A DNA stretch of 64,000 nucleotides from assembly GCA_905221605.1 (NCBI GenBank), contig CAJNDS010002580.1, positions 30,001 through 94,000 of the forward strand, read 5' to 3'. The notes beneath the pieces were generated by a model. The model did not search any database, had not been told where the DNA came from, and saw nothing but the letters and a program-made list of their open reading frames with translations. The stretch comes from Symbiodinium natans. Its lineage: Eukaryota; Sar; Dinophyceae; Suessiales; Symbiodiniaceae. A program made the position numbers and the translations under genes. Below are positions 31,557-40,910 of this stretch, piece after piece. Each line of letters starts with the position of its first letter. Within the stretch, counting starts at the first letter, position 1.

Positions 31557-33665
31557 TCAGCTCTGGGAAGCGTTCAGGAAAACTCTGAACGCATGAAAGC
31601 TGAACACAGGCTTGGTTATGATCTCAAGTTGTTCTGTTTGGCTAATCCCAGGCCTGACATCAGCATGGACCACTTGCTCTGCCTCGCAGGCCCAGTGGAC
31701 GGAAACTGAGTCTGACGATCGGAGGGGTACAACTCGGGTACGCCAACCAGGTATGAATTCGTCCGCAAGCATACAGTAGCCACGCTTCGCCTCTGCAGCA
31801 CTCATGTCACCCAGCTGGGACCAGGCATCCCACTTCGCTCGGGCCACCTGATTAAATATACTGGGCCTGGAACCCTGCGCAGGTCCCACAGTCGCTTGCT
31901 TGTAGTGGGCATAGAGGCGGAGCTTGTTGCTGTCGTCCAGGGATGGCAACGTTTTCACAGCTTCCTGCGCAGCCTCGAAAAGTCTGTCCTCATCATCGCT
32001 GCGGAGGACTGCTTGATCCGTTGGCTGCCCCGACTCTTGGCTCTGGAACGTGTGGCTAACTTGGCTTGCCGGACGCCAACCACGTGCGAATTCGTCCGCA
32101 AGCATACAGTAGCCACGCTTCGCCTCTGCAGCACTCATGTCACCCAGCTGGGACCAGGCATCCCACTTCGCTCGGGCCACCTGATTAAACATACTGGGCC
32201 TGGAACCCTGCGCAGGTCCCACAGTCGCTTGCTTGTAGTGGGCATAGAGGCGGAGCTTGTTGCTGTCGTCCAGGGATGGCAACGTTTTCACAGCTTCCTG
32301 GGCGGCCTCGAAAAGTCTGTCCTCATCGTCGCTGCAGAGGACTGCTTGCTCCGTTGGCTGCCCCGACTCTTGGCTCTGGAACGTGTGGCTAACATGGCTT
32401 GCCGGACGCCAACCACGTGCGAATTCGTCCGCAAGCATACAGTAGCCACGCTTCGCCTCTGCAGCACTCATGTCACCCAGCTGGGACCAAGCGTCCCACT
32501 TCGCTCGGGCCACCTGATTAAACATACTGGGCCTGGAACCCTGCGCAGGTCCCACAGTCGCTTGCTTGTAGTGGGCATAGAGGCGGAGCTTGTTGCTGTC
32601 GTCCAGGGATGGCAACGTTTTCACAGCTTCCTGGGCGGCCTCGAAAAGTCTGTCCTCATCATCGCTGCGGAGGACTGCTTGCTCCGTTGGCTGCCCCGAC
32701 TCTTGGCTCTGGAACGTGCGGCTAACTTGGCTTGCCGGACGCCAACCACGTGCGAATTCGTCCGCAAGCATACAGTAGCCACGCTTCGCCTCTGCAGCAC
32801 TCATGTCACCCAGCTGGGACCAGGCATCCCACTTCGCTCGGGCCACCTGACTAAACATACTGGGCCTGGAACCCTGCGCAGGTCCCACAGTCGCTTGCTT
32901 GTAGTGGGCATAGAGGCGGAGCTTGTTGCTGTCGTCCAGGGATGGCAACGTTTTCACAGCTTCCTGGGCGGCCTCGAAAAGTCTGTCCTCATCATCGCTG
33001 CAGAGGACTGCTTGCTCCGTTGGCTGCCCCGACTCTTGGCTCTGGAGCGTGTGGCTAGCTTGGCTTGCCGGACGCCAACCAGGTACGAACTCGTCCGCAA
33101 GCATACAGTAGCCACGCTTCGCATCTGCAGCACTCATGTCACCCAGCTGCGACCAAGCGTCCCACTTCGCTCGGGCCACCTGATTAAACATACTGGGCCT
33201 GGAACCCTGCGCAGGTCCCACAGTCGCTTGCTTGTAGTGGGCATAGAGGCGGAGCTTGTTGCTGTTGTCCAGGGATGGCAACGTTTTCACAGCTTCCTGG
33301 GCGGCCTCGAAAAGTCTGTCCTCATCGTCGCTGCAGAGGACTGCTTGCTCCGTTGGCTGCCCCGACTCTTGGCTCTGGAACGTGTGGCTAACATGGCTTG
33401 CCGGACGCCAACCACGTGCGAATTCGTCCGCAAGCATACAGTAGCCACGCTTCGCCTCTGCAGCACTCATGTCACGCAGCTGGGACCAAGCGTCCCACTT
33501 CGCTCGGGCCACCTGATTAAACATACTGGGCCTGGAACCCTGCGCAGGTCCCACAGTCGCTTGCTTGTAGTGGGCATAGAGGCGGAGCTTGTTGCTGTCG
33601 TCCAGGGATGGCAACGTTTTCACAGCTTCTTGCGCTCTTCTGAATGTATCATCTGCGTAGTCCAT
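31557..33665 (-). CDS. Six-domain tandem acyl-CoA-binding (ACBP) protein
   Basis: Intronless frame of 702 residues made of six consecutive ACBP domains and a C-terminal tail of about 65 residues. Each domain reads as FEAAQEAVKTLPSLDDSNKL, LRLYAHYKQATVG, RPSMFNQVARAKWDAWSQL, then AAEAKRGYCMLADEF. This keeps the family's ligand residues: Tyr and Lys of YxxYKQAT, Lys of AKWDAW and the Tyr of the last helix. ACBPs bind long-chain acyl-CoA esters in the cytosol and carry them between membranes and enzymes; most are single-domain proteins of about 90 residues. Linkers of about 30 residues (SQESGQPTEQAVL) are repeated too. I prefer the ATG at 33665 (MDYADDTF) to the GTG at 33716. No membrane segment or targeting signal is evident. 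The opposite strand is also open for about 600 codons but is a shadow. Confidence 0.93.
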   Translation of the reverse strand: MDYADDTFRRAQEAVKTLPSLDDSNKLRLYAHYKQATVGPAQGSRPSMFNQVARAKWDAWSQLRDMSAAEAKRGYCMLADEFARGWRPASHVSHTFQSQESGQPTEQAVLCSDDEDRLFEAAQEAVKTLPSLDNSNKLRLYAHYKQATVGPAQGSRPSMFNQVARAKWDAWSQLGDMSAADAKRGYCMLADEFVPGWRPASQASHTLQSQESGQPTEQAVLCSDDEDRLFEAAQEAVKTLPSLDDSNKLRLYAHYKQATVGPAQGSRPSMFSQVARAKWDAWSQLGDMSAAEAKRGYCMLADEFARGWRPASQVSRTFQSQESGQPTEQAVLRSDDEDRLFEAAQEAVKTLPSLDDSNKLRLYAHYKQATVGPAQGSRPSMFNQVARAKWDAWSQLGDMSAAEAKRGYCMLADEFARGWRPASHVSHTFQSQESGQPTEQAVLCSDDEDRLFEAAQEAVKTLPSLDDSNKLRLYAHYKQATVGPAQGSRPSMFNQVARAKWDAWSQLGDMSAAEAKRGYCMLADEFARGWRPASQVSHTFQSQESGQPTDQAVLRSDDEDRLFEAAQEAVKTLPSLDDSNKLRLYAHYKQATVGPAQGSRPSIFNQVARAKWDAWSQLGDMSAAEAKRGYCMLADEFIPGWRTRVVPLRSSDSVSVHWACEAEQVVHADVRPGISQTEQLEIITKPVFSFHAFRVFLNASQS
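31740..33640. repeat. 333-bp coding tandem repeat, about 5.7 units
   Basis: The ACBP gene consists of near-identical 333-bp (111-codon) units. Copies differ by a handful of substitutions, for example SMFNQ/SMFSQ/SIFNQ, FARGW/FVPGW/FIPGW and CSDDE/RSDDE. Such uniformity implies recent expansion or gene conversion. Confidence 0.95.
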
Positions 33666-33669
33666 TGCG

Positions 33670-34450
33670 GTGCAGACATCCACTGTGCATTCCCTGCTCC
33701 AAGAAGTTGCCAACACTACAGGTAGCCAAACGAGGATTATAAGATATTCTTAACCGACATGGAAAGCTGAAGTGCTGGAAGAACTTGCACGATTCCAACC
33801 ATGAAGCCTTGCCAGACGTACTAAGCACTTTATTCACGCAATTCTCGTAACCGCTCTCCAAAAGCCTGAGCCAAGCTCATGAACGTTCATCGAAATAGGA
33901 AATCCACTCATTCTACTCCAACTCGATCTGTCAGACTCTGATCAGAGCAGCAGAGGCCCCTTTTCTGGTTTCCGTGGTGAAACTCTGCGTGACACTGCCA
34001 TCATGCCTCTGGCCCTGACCAAGTTTCAACCATTTTTCAACCATCATTCGAGCTCTCATGTCGAGAAGATACAGTCTCAGCTTCGTCAGGCCACTTGGCG
34101 GCATGGTGATCGGAATATGTAAGAACACTCCGCAGACTCTCCACCATTGCAGCCGTCCCCAGCCTTCGCAGCATTGGCACAGCTCCGAAGGATGGGAGCT
34201 CATACAAGACACAGCACAAGACAAAGGCAAGGAAAACGCGGCGAGCTGGCCTACGCCGGAAGTGGCTGAGCAGGCAGCGAGTTGAAGTTGCACGTAGATT
34301 TTGGGATCCACCTTCTGCCGCAGAAGGGGTGATGGACAGATCCGATTGAGTGAATATTCTAAAAAAGAGTAAGGCTAAGGACAACTTCTGAGCCATTGAA
34401 GTACTCACGCTGTCAGAATATGCAAAGCAAGCATCTTGAAGGTGACCCAA
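33670..34450. other. Spacer upstream of ACBP-repeat gene
   Basis: Only short unconvincing open frames. On the minus strand this would contain the 3' end of the gene at 34.4-36.7 kb and the 5' region of the ACBP-repeat gene. Confidence 0.4.
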
Positions 34451-34460
34451 CGGCTAGCAA

Positions 34461-36693
34461 CTATGTCGCACTTCCTGCTCCCCCTGAATTCGCCTGCGTG
34501 CCCGCGCATGTAAGACAGTGATAGTACTCCAGTTCAAAGTGCCGCCTCAAGCGATCCAACCATCGCCGCCAGAAAGGTCTTCGGGAAGCGGTTGACTCTA
34601 CCTTGGAACAGGGAATTGGCAGGGGATTGTCAAGGCCCCTGCCCTCCAAAGCACCAAGGCACAGGCTGACATGAAGCTTCCAGAGTTCAAAGAGTGGAAG
34701 CTGTTGTTGCTGAACTGCCTGCAATGTCACATCCCATGAAAGACAAGACAACCTGCTAACTCACTGCCGAAGTTCTGAGCATCCTGGAGCTCAGCGCGAA
34801 ATTCATCTGCGCAATCCCACAGAGCCCTACAGAGCGCCATGCCTGCTCAGCTGCATCACGAACCTCATGCGATGTCACTTCAACTTTAACGGTGCAGAGC
34901 GCTAGCGGCGTGCTGCTCGAATCATGGTGAAGCATCTCATATGTCAGCCAACACAGGTTCTGACCCGTCTGGGGCATTCTGGAAGACCTTCAGCTGATAA
35001 AGTGCAAGGCAAGTGCTCTTGCAAGCGGCTGAAAACACAAAGGCTCAGCCAATGGCATAACGTTGAAATATTGCCGGCGCAATTGAGACCTGAGAAAACA
35101 GTCGGCTGGCAATTCTTCAGCGGCTGGACTGCAGAGAATCAGGTTGCGAACTACGTTGCTCCAGCCCATGAAGTCAAAGTAGTAGCGCTTCTTCGACTCT
35201 AGGTGTCGCCTTATGGCTGAGCAGCACACGCCAGGCCAGGACAAATGTCAGGAACACATCCCAGCCAGTCTGTTAGACATGGTGCGGGTCATCCGATGAT
35301 TTCTGATCGCCATCGGGTAGGTCGTACATGCAGACATGGATGGGAAAATCCTGCGTACCACACTCTGAAGTTGCAACATCTGCATGAAGCTGCGTGGGTC
35401 CTGCATGAAGTGATCCAGGCTGACTCTGGCTCCCATCTTCAGCTGCCAATTCAACCTGAGTCGGGTGCGCGACAACTGTCAGAAAGGCAGGACAGGACTT
35501 AACCCTTAGGATGTGGGTGGCTCTGGCATCCAGCCGGAGGGTACATCATAGCGCATCCCGAACTAGACTTCAGTCTAGACCAGCAGCACATCGAGAAATG
35601 GCGCAGGCCCCCATAACCTGAAGGTGTAGGTGTCCTGGCAATCGGGGCATGCACGGAACCACGCAAAACTTGCAGAATGACCCCAACTGCGGTGTCCTCT
35701 GTGTTGAGGCAGCTCTCAGTCTCTTGAACCATGCGACTGTATTCGGCCAGACCTCTTTGGCAAGGTGCTGTGAATCCCCTTCGTTTAGCTGAAAGACACC
35801 CTGCCTACGTCCCGGCGCATCAGGCTCAGCCTCAGAACAAGTGGAAGCCAATGGAAGGCGCTGCTCTCACAATTCATTCTGCGGCGCTCAGGCTGGTGCC
35901 CATAAACATCGCTGGGTTCATCGAGGTCCGAGCTTATGGGCGGAATCGGCCTAAGAGCTAGCAAACACTGATGAACAGCAAGATCAACAAAGATCACGTG
36001 CCTGCTTGCCGGCGTGATGATAATCTGGTCGAAAACGGTGAGGTCCCTGAGTGGGCAAACGGTGAGCTTGCGCACAAAAGCAACTGAGCAGCAATCTCTG
36101 CAAGCTTCTGGCGAAACAGCGTGGCCAAGCTCAGCATCCGGTTGGATTGCTTCCTCGTGCGTCAGTGTCATGTCGGAAGTCTGTGCCAGATCTCCATGTT
36201 GCATCTGCTGATCTCATCGAATCAAGGCCACCCTATGACCCGAACCTTGCAGCGGGCGCCCCACGAGAAATAAATCCTGACATGCCGCGGCAGATGGACA
36301 TGTCGAAGCATGGCAGCCTCCTGGATGTAAACTTCGTGCCTGTAAGTGTATTTCACCAGCGTGATCGCGGTGTTCATAGCAAGGATCGACGTGGATGCCA
36401 CGGGCTGATCCTTCGGGATGCTGCACGAGAAGCAATACGCCATGCTGCGGCTTGGTCTGCACCCGCGGAAAAAGCATCAAATCAGGCCCCAGCATAATTG
36501 AAATCACGGAGAACCGCTCCAACGTAGAGCCGGCCTCTGGGAGCCTGGCGGAGGTTTGGTCATCCGGCAATATCCGGCAGCCTTTGAAAGATAAAAAAAA
36601 AAAAACGCCTTCTTGAACTTGCCCTGTAGGCGAAGCTCCCAGTTGCGCTTCCGTGACCGGAAGTGATCGTAGTAGGGATGTCCCCGATCCAGC
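34461..36693 (-). CDS. Multi-exon gene, possibly DUF1769/UPF0590-like
   Basis: A series of coding-looking minus-strand segments in one direction. Exon 36609-36693 encodes LDRGHPYYDHFRSRKRNWEL and RLQGKFKK, ending at a GC donor. About 36290-36440 contains TAITLVKYTYRHEVYIQEAA and HVRIYFSWG. Exon 36001-36046 encodes DLTVFDQIIITPAS between a CTCAG acceptor and a GC donor. Then follow about 35380-35470 (LKMGARVSLDHFMQDPRSFM), about 35130-35210 (KKRYYFDFMGWSNVVRNLIL), about 34840-34960 (CWLTYEMLHHDSSSTPLALC) and about 34500-34700 (LFELWKLHVSLCLGALEG, RRWLDRLRRHFELEY). The first and third exons recall the GkkRxxExxxQGkFK and DQII(V/I)T stretches I associate with DUF1769 proteins, whose function is unknown. 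That assignment is weak; the exon chain itself is better supported. Confidence 0.45.
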
Positions 36694-36699
36694 CTTGAA

Positions 36700-37210
36700 A
36701 GACACAAATCACACGTGCGCGATGCGCGATGTGATCTTCTTGTGCGTGACCCTATAGGCCGCTTCTACGAATACCTCGCCACATCTGCTTGCTTTCGTAT
36801 TTCCCATTCCAGCTCCTCTGCTTTTGACGAGGGCTCGGGCCATAAGTGTATGGGTAGCATAAAGCAGGTACCCCCCGTGGCGCCCCCCCCTCACCATCCT
36901 TCACGCCCTCCCATCGAACCCCTCCAGCCCTGTCTATTCTCGCTTTGCCTTGAGCATCCTTAACAGCATGTGACCCGTTCCAGGCCCCCCCCCTGCCCCC
37001 TGGCCACCTACCTCCCCTCCACCCCACTCCTACCCTACGCTTCCTGCTTAATCCGAGGATCTGATTCATAAAGCCCCCGAAATTTAGAGCAACATTTTTT
37101 GCCCCGAACCCTCTATGAAGACTACTTTCCATTACGGGAGCCAAAAGCCCCAAAGTGCACAAACAAACCCCCGACATTTAAAGCAAAAGATGTGGGGCCC
37201 AAAAAAATTG
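36700..37210. other. Spacer, C/G-rich
   Basis: Contains long C-rich runs (36880-36900, 36985-37020) and no recognisable gene. Confidence 0.4.
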
Positions 37211-37214
37211 GAAT

Positions 37215-37730
37215 TGCTGAAGGCTGCAGGAATCATGGAAAGACCGTCGGCCTGCGAGGACGAGAAGCACAGAGATTTTGAATTGCTTAAGTAATGATAC
37301 GACGTGCTCTCGGATTTTTTGGAATTGGAGGCTGCAGCAGAAAACTGCGATTCCTTACTGCTTTTCATCTAGGATCATTGCCCAAATCATTCGCTCCTGA
37401 CCTACCCTTACGGGTCGGAATTCAGGCCAGAATTTGGGATTAGTGAAACCCCTAAAATAGTGGAAAGCCCGGCGGGCCCACCATGACGATAAGCACCGAG
37501 AGTTTGACTTGCTTAAGGCTTAAGTAAGCAATTGCCCACGTCCTCTCCCTTTTTTGGAATTGGAGGCTGCAGCAGAAAACTGCGATTCCTTACTACTTTT
37601 CATCTAGGATCATTGCCCAAATCATTCTCCTGACCTACCCCTTACGGGGCCGGAATTCAGGCCAGAATTTGGGGTTAATAAAACCCCCTCAAACGATGGA
37701 AAGCCCGGCGGCCCCACCATGACGAGGCAA
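37215..37730. repeat. Tandem repeat, about 237-bp unit, two copies
   Basis: The block starting TTTTGGAATTGGAGGCTGCA at 37316 recurs at 37553 with few changes for about 130 bases, through GGCCAGAATTTGGG. Flanking parts (GGAAAGCCCGGCGG near 37460 and 37697; a GAATTGCTTAAG/GACTTGCTTAAG motif near 37280 and 37506) extend the similarity to a little over two units. Non-coding by appearance. Confidence 0.8.
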
Positions 37731-37826
37731 AAACATAAGCCTTCCAAAAAAGAGGAGCGGAAAAGGACACACTCCCCCACCCCCCTCCCCATCCCAGCCC
37801 AAGAAATAATAGACATTATTCTCGGC

Positions 37827-37849
37827 GGGGGGGGGGGGGGGGGGGGGGG
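37827..37849. repeat. Poly-G run of 23
   Basis: An uninterrupted run of 23 G. Such runs are prone to sequencing and assembly error and to quadruplex formation. Confidence 0.9.
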
Positions 37850-38261
37850 CCATTAATCAGAAGCACGGATTCTCCCTTCCATCATGTTTTTGCCACCCCC
37901 CTGCCCTGAGGCGTGGTCACGAGCCCCGCTTGATAACTTAGAACTCTATTTTGGGTACTTCCATCCCTACTTATGAGCTACCCAGCGTTAGACTGAAGTA
38001 TGCGCAACTGCCGAGAGTCGGGCCCCTCTGTCGGTCGGTACAACAGTAGCACCTTTCCGACAAAGTTGTCGTTTTCGATCGGGATGGCTGCCGTCCTACA
38101 TTGCCGAGGTTTTACCGGGGCAACGCTGGATTCTTGGCCGTTTTGCCCAATGATGAGCTTGAGCACACATGGTCTGAGCACCGGACGTGTTGCATGGCAG
38201 GAAGTTCGCACGCGGCAACCTGAACGACCGCAACAGATCCAGAACGACTTTTCACAAGCTT

Positions 38262-38500
38262 AAGATACTGTAATCGACGTTTCCGTGAGCCGGCTGGATT
38301 CTCACTCAGCTGTCGCACAAGCTTTGTACTGTAATCGATGCTCGTGAGCCAGCTGGATGTGCATTGCAATGTTAACACTGGGATCAACATTCCATGAACG
38401 GACCGGATTCTAATTGCTTAGTAACACTTAGTACTGCAATCAACGTTTCCCTGAACAGGCTGGAGTTTCATTGCTGTGTAGTGCAAGCTTGGTGCTGGAA
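38262..38500. repeat. Degenerate tandem repeat, about 60-65 bp
   Basis: A motif of the form TACTGTAATCGACGTTTCC(G)TGA followed by GCCGGCTGGATT recurs at about 38267, 38328, 38380 and 38432 with increasing divergence (for example AGTACTGCAATCAACGTTTC). No coding potential is seen. Confidence 0.6.
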
Positions 38501-38639
38501 AGGATGTTTCCAAAGCCAAGAGGAAGTTCACGCTTGGCCCCTATCGGTTTTCATACCAGAGCAGACCTTGTCAAATCTATATGACTCCTCCAACTCTTCC
38601 ATAGGTTTTGTCCCATACAGTAATGTCTAGACTCTCCCT

Positions 38640-39320
38640 GGCTGGGCCCGGTGTCCCCACCTGGATCCACTGCTGGTGCCATACCCAGAGTCATGCACGA
38701 TCGAATACCTGAACCACATGTCATGGCTGCAAGGCATCTGAAGCCATCTACATGCTTCAGCCAAAAGACTCATGAGGAGGCGCAAAAGAAAAAAGCTCCT
38801 GCTTTCTTTGAGTGCTCTCAGAGTGCTCTCCAAAGCTGGGCAGCGCACGCCAGCAGGTGCGCCTTGCCCGGCAGGCCTGCGATGTGGCGGCCTCTTGCCA
38901 AGAAAAAACGAACGTTCAGACTCCTTTGGAGAGCTGTGGGTGCCGTACAATTCATATGAAGTCATGCAATCTGCAATGCAAATCATGCCGAGTCACGCAA
39001 TCCGAGCAACCCGAGTTCCCTGGCGCCAAGTCCCCAAGGTTTATCCAAGGGCCGCGCGGACAATACTCTGGCTCTGTGCAGCTTGGCCGTCTCTCGAGAG
39101 CTCCTCCGCGCTAAGACGATTTCATGATTTTGGGCCTTTGTTCTTTTGTCTTTGGATGTGGTTTAAGGGACAATCGATGCTGGATCTGCTGCACCAGTCG
39201 GCCAATGTGCTACCAAGATTCATGGAGCATGCGCAGAATTCACAATCAATTGATTCTTTGATGACACATCTGAGACAAGAATTCGAGCCTCAACAGGCGG
39301 TGCCGCCACTCGGGGCCTGA
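38640..39320 (+). CDS. Candidate last exon, unknown protein
   Basis: About 39170-39320 follows a GGTTTAAG acceptor and encodes GQSMLDLLHQSANVLPRFME, then SIDSLMTHLRQEFEPQQAV, ending at TGA after VPPLGA. The helical, well-balanced composition suggests a genuine C-terminal exon on the plus strand, against the general direction of the window. Open sequence upstream (38640-39160) is less convincing and might contain other exons on either strand. No family is recognised. Confidence 0.3.
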
Positions 39321-39417
39321 CAATGAGGCAAGGGCGCCAGCATCAGGCTCGATACGTGCAACGTACGGCCTAGGCTTGCAGCTCAACACAAAAAGAATGC
39401 GCCTTAATGTTGTCAGC

Positions 39418-39500
39418 GAGCCAGCGAGCGAGCGAGCAAGCGAGCAAGCGTGCGTGCGTGCGTGCGTCCGTCCGTCCGTGCGTGCGTGCGTGCGTGTGTG
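39418..39500. repeat. GCGA / GTGC / GTCC tetranucleotide tract
   Basis: Successive short tetranucleotide runs (AGCG, then GTGC, GTCC, GTGC) make a compound microsatellite. Confidence 0.85.
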
Positions 39501-39989
39501 GCAGCTGATGTTTTCTATCGTCCTGCGATGACCTGTTTGGCCAAGCCCGTAAAAACTCTTGGCTTCCGAACCGTTCACTTGTCGCCCAATGTGTTGTTTC
39601 AGGTGTTGTACCGTTTTCTTGCAAAAAAAAAACATGACATCTGCCCCTAACTTAGCCATCAACCGAGTGAGTGATGTTAAAACACTTTTGTGACTATGGC
39701 AAGCTGCCAGGGTCCGAAATTCTGCAAACAGTGCCAGACAGGTGTGAGATGCACAGATTCAGCACACATCATCGTACGTGCTTCCGACCTGGACGTCCGC
39801 TGACACGACGATGACCAAAAGATGTCCCAGAATCCAGAGGCCGCATTGTATGGAACTACCTTGCTGCCAACCGTCGAGATGGGTAGCTAGGGTACTTGCA
39901 ACTTTTTTTGATTAGTTGTAACTTTGTTTTGCTTTAGTCGTGACTTTTAGTACTTGGACTGCTGGCACGCGCAGTAATTACAAGGGAAT

Positions 39990-40910
39990 TGGGGGTTTGG
40001 GGACCCTCAACCCCAATCAAACTCAAAAATCCCTAAACCCTAAAACACGCCTGAGCCCTAAACCCTAAAAAACCCTAAACCTAACCCCTAAAGCCCTAAT
40101 CCATAAACCCAAAAAAAACCTAATCCCTAAAGAGCCCTAAACCAAAAAAAAAACAAACCCTAAAAACCCCTAAGTCCTAAACCCTGAACCCTAACCCTAA
40201 AAACCTGGCCCTAAACCCTAAACCCTAAACCCTCAAAAACCCGAAACCCTAAATCCTAAAAACCCCTAAACCCTAAAAGCCCTAAGCTCTAAACCCTCAA
40301 AACCCCTGAGCCCTAAACCCCAAAAACCTGGCCCTAACCCTAAACCCTCATAAACCCTAAACCCTAAACCCTACAAGCGCTAAGCCCTACACCCTAAGAT
40401 CCCTGAGCCCGAAACCCAAAAAACCCGCAACCCTAAAGAACCCGAAGCCCTAAACCTTAATAAAACCAAAACTTAAAAAACCCTAAGCCCTAAACCCTAA
40501 AAGCCCGTAAACATAGGCATGTTTTCTGAAATCTCATCATGCGAGCATTTGTGTTTGCAAATGGGGGGGGGGGGGGGGCTGCGCCCCGCTTTATTCTTTT
40601 TCGAACCCATCATGCGCGCGTTGTGTTTGCAAATGGCAGGGGGCTAAAGATCCCTAAAACCCAAAGACCCCTCAACCCTAGAAATCCCTAAGCCCCTAAA
40701 CCCTAAAAACCCCGAAGCCCTAAACCCCAAGAAGCCCCTAAACCCGAAACCCTAAACCTAAAAACGCGCCCCTCCCAACCCGGGGCTAAAAATCCCTAAA
40801 CCCTACACTCCAAAAACCCCTATCCCTCAACACCTAAGCCCTAATAACCCATAGACAGGCACCTCCCATAGGTAGGACAGGGGCCTATAACCCTAAACCC
40901 GAAAGGGGTG
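39990..40910 (-). repeat. Interstitial telomere-like CCCTAAA array
   Basis: About 900 bases of imperfect CCCTAAA units mixed with CCCTAAAAA, CCCGAAACC and CCCTAAGCC variants, interrupted by a poly-G run (40564-40579) and a short unique piece carrying two copies of GCG-TTGTGTTTGCAAATGG-like sequence (40543-40563 and 40613-40637). The minus strand reads TTTAGGG. The heavy divergence argues for an old interstitial array rather than a real chromosome end. Confidence 0.85.

Noticed and set aside
31896-33725. 609-codon open frame on the plus strand
   Set aside because: It is the antisense of the six-domain ACBP gene; its own repeats simply mirror the 333-bp units and match no family.
39990-40910. 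A true chromosome end
   Set aside because: Unit sequence is heavily degenerate and gene-bearing DNA continues on both sides.
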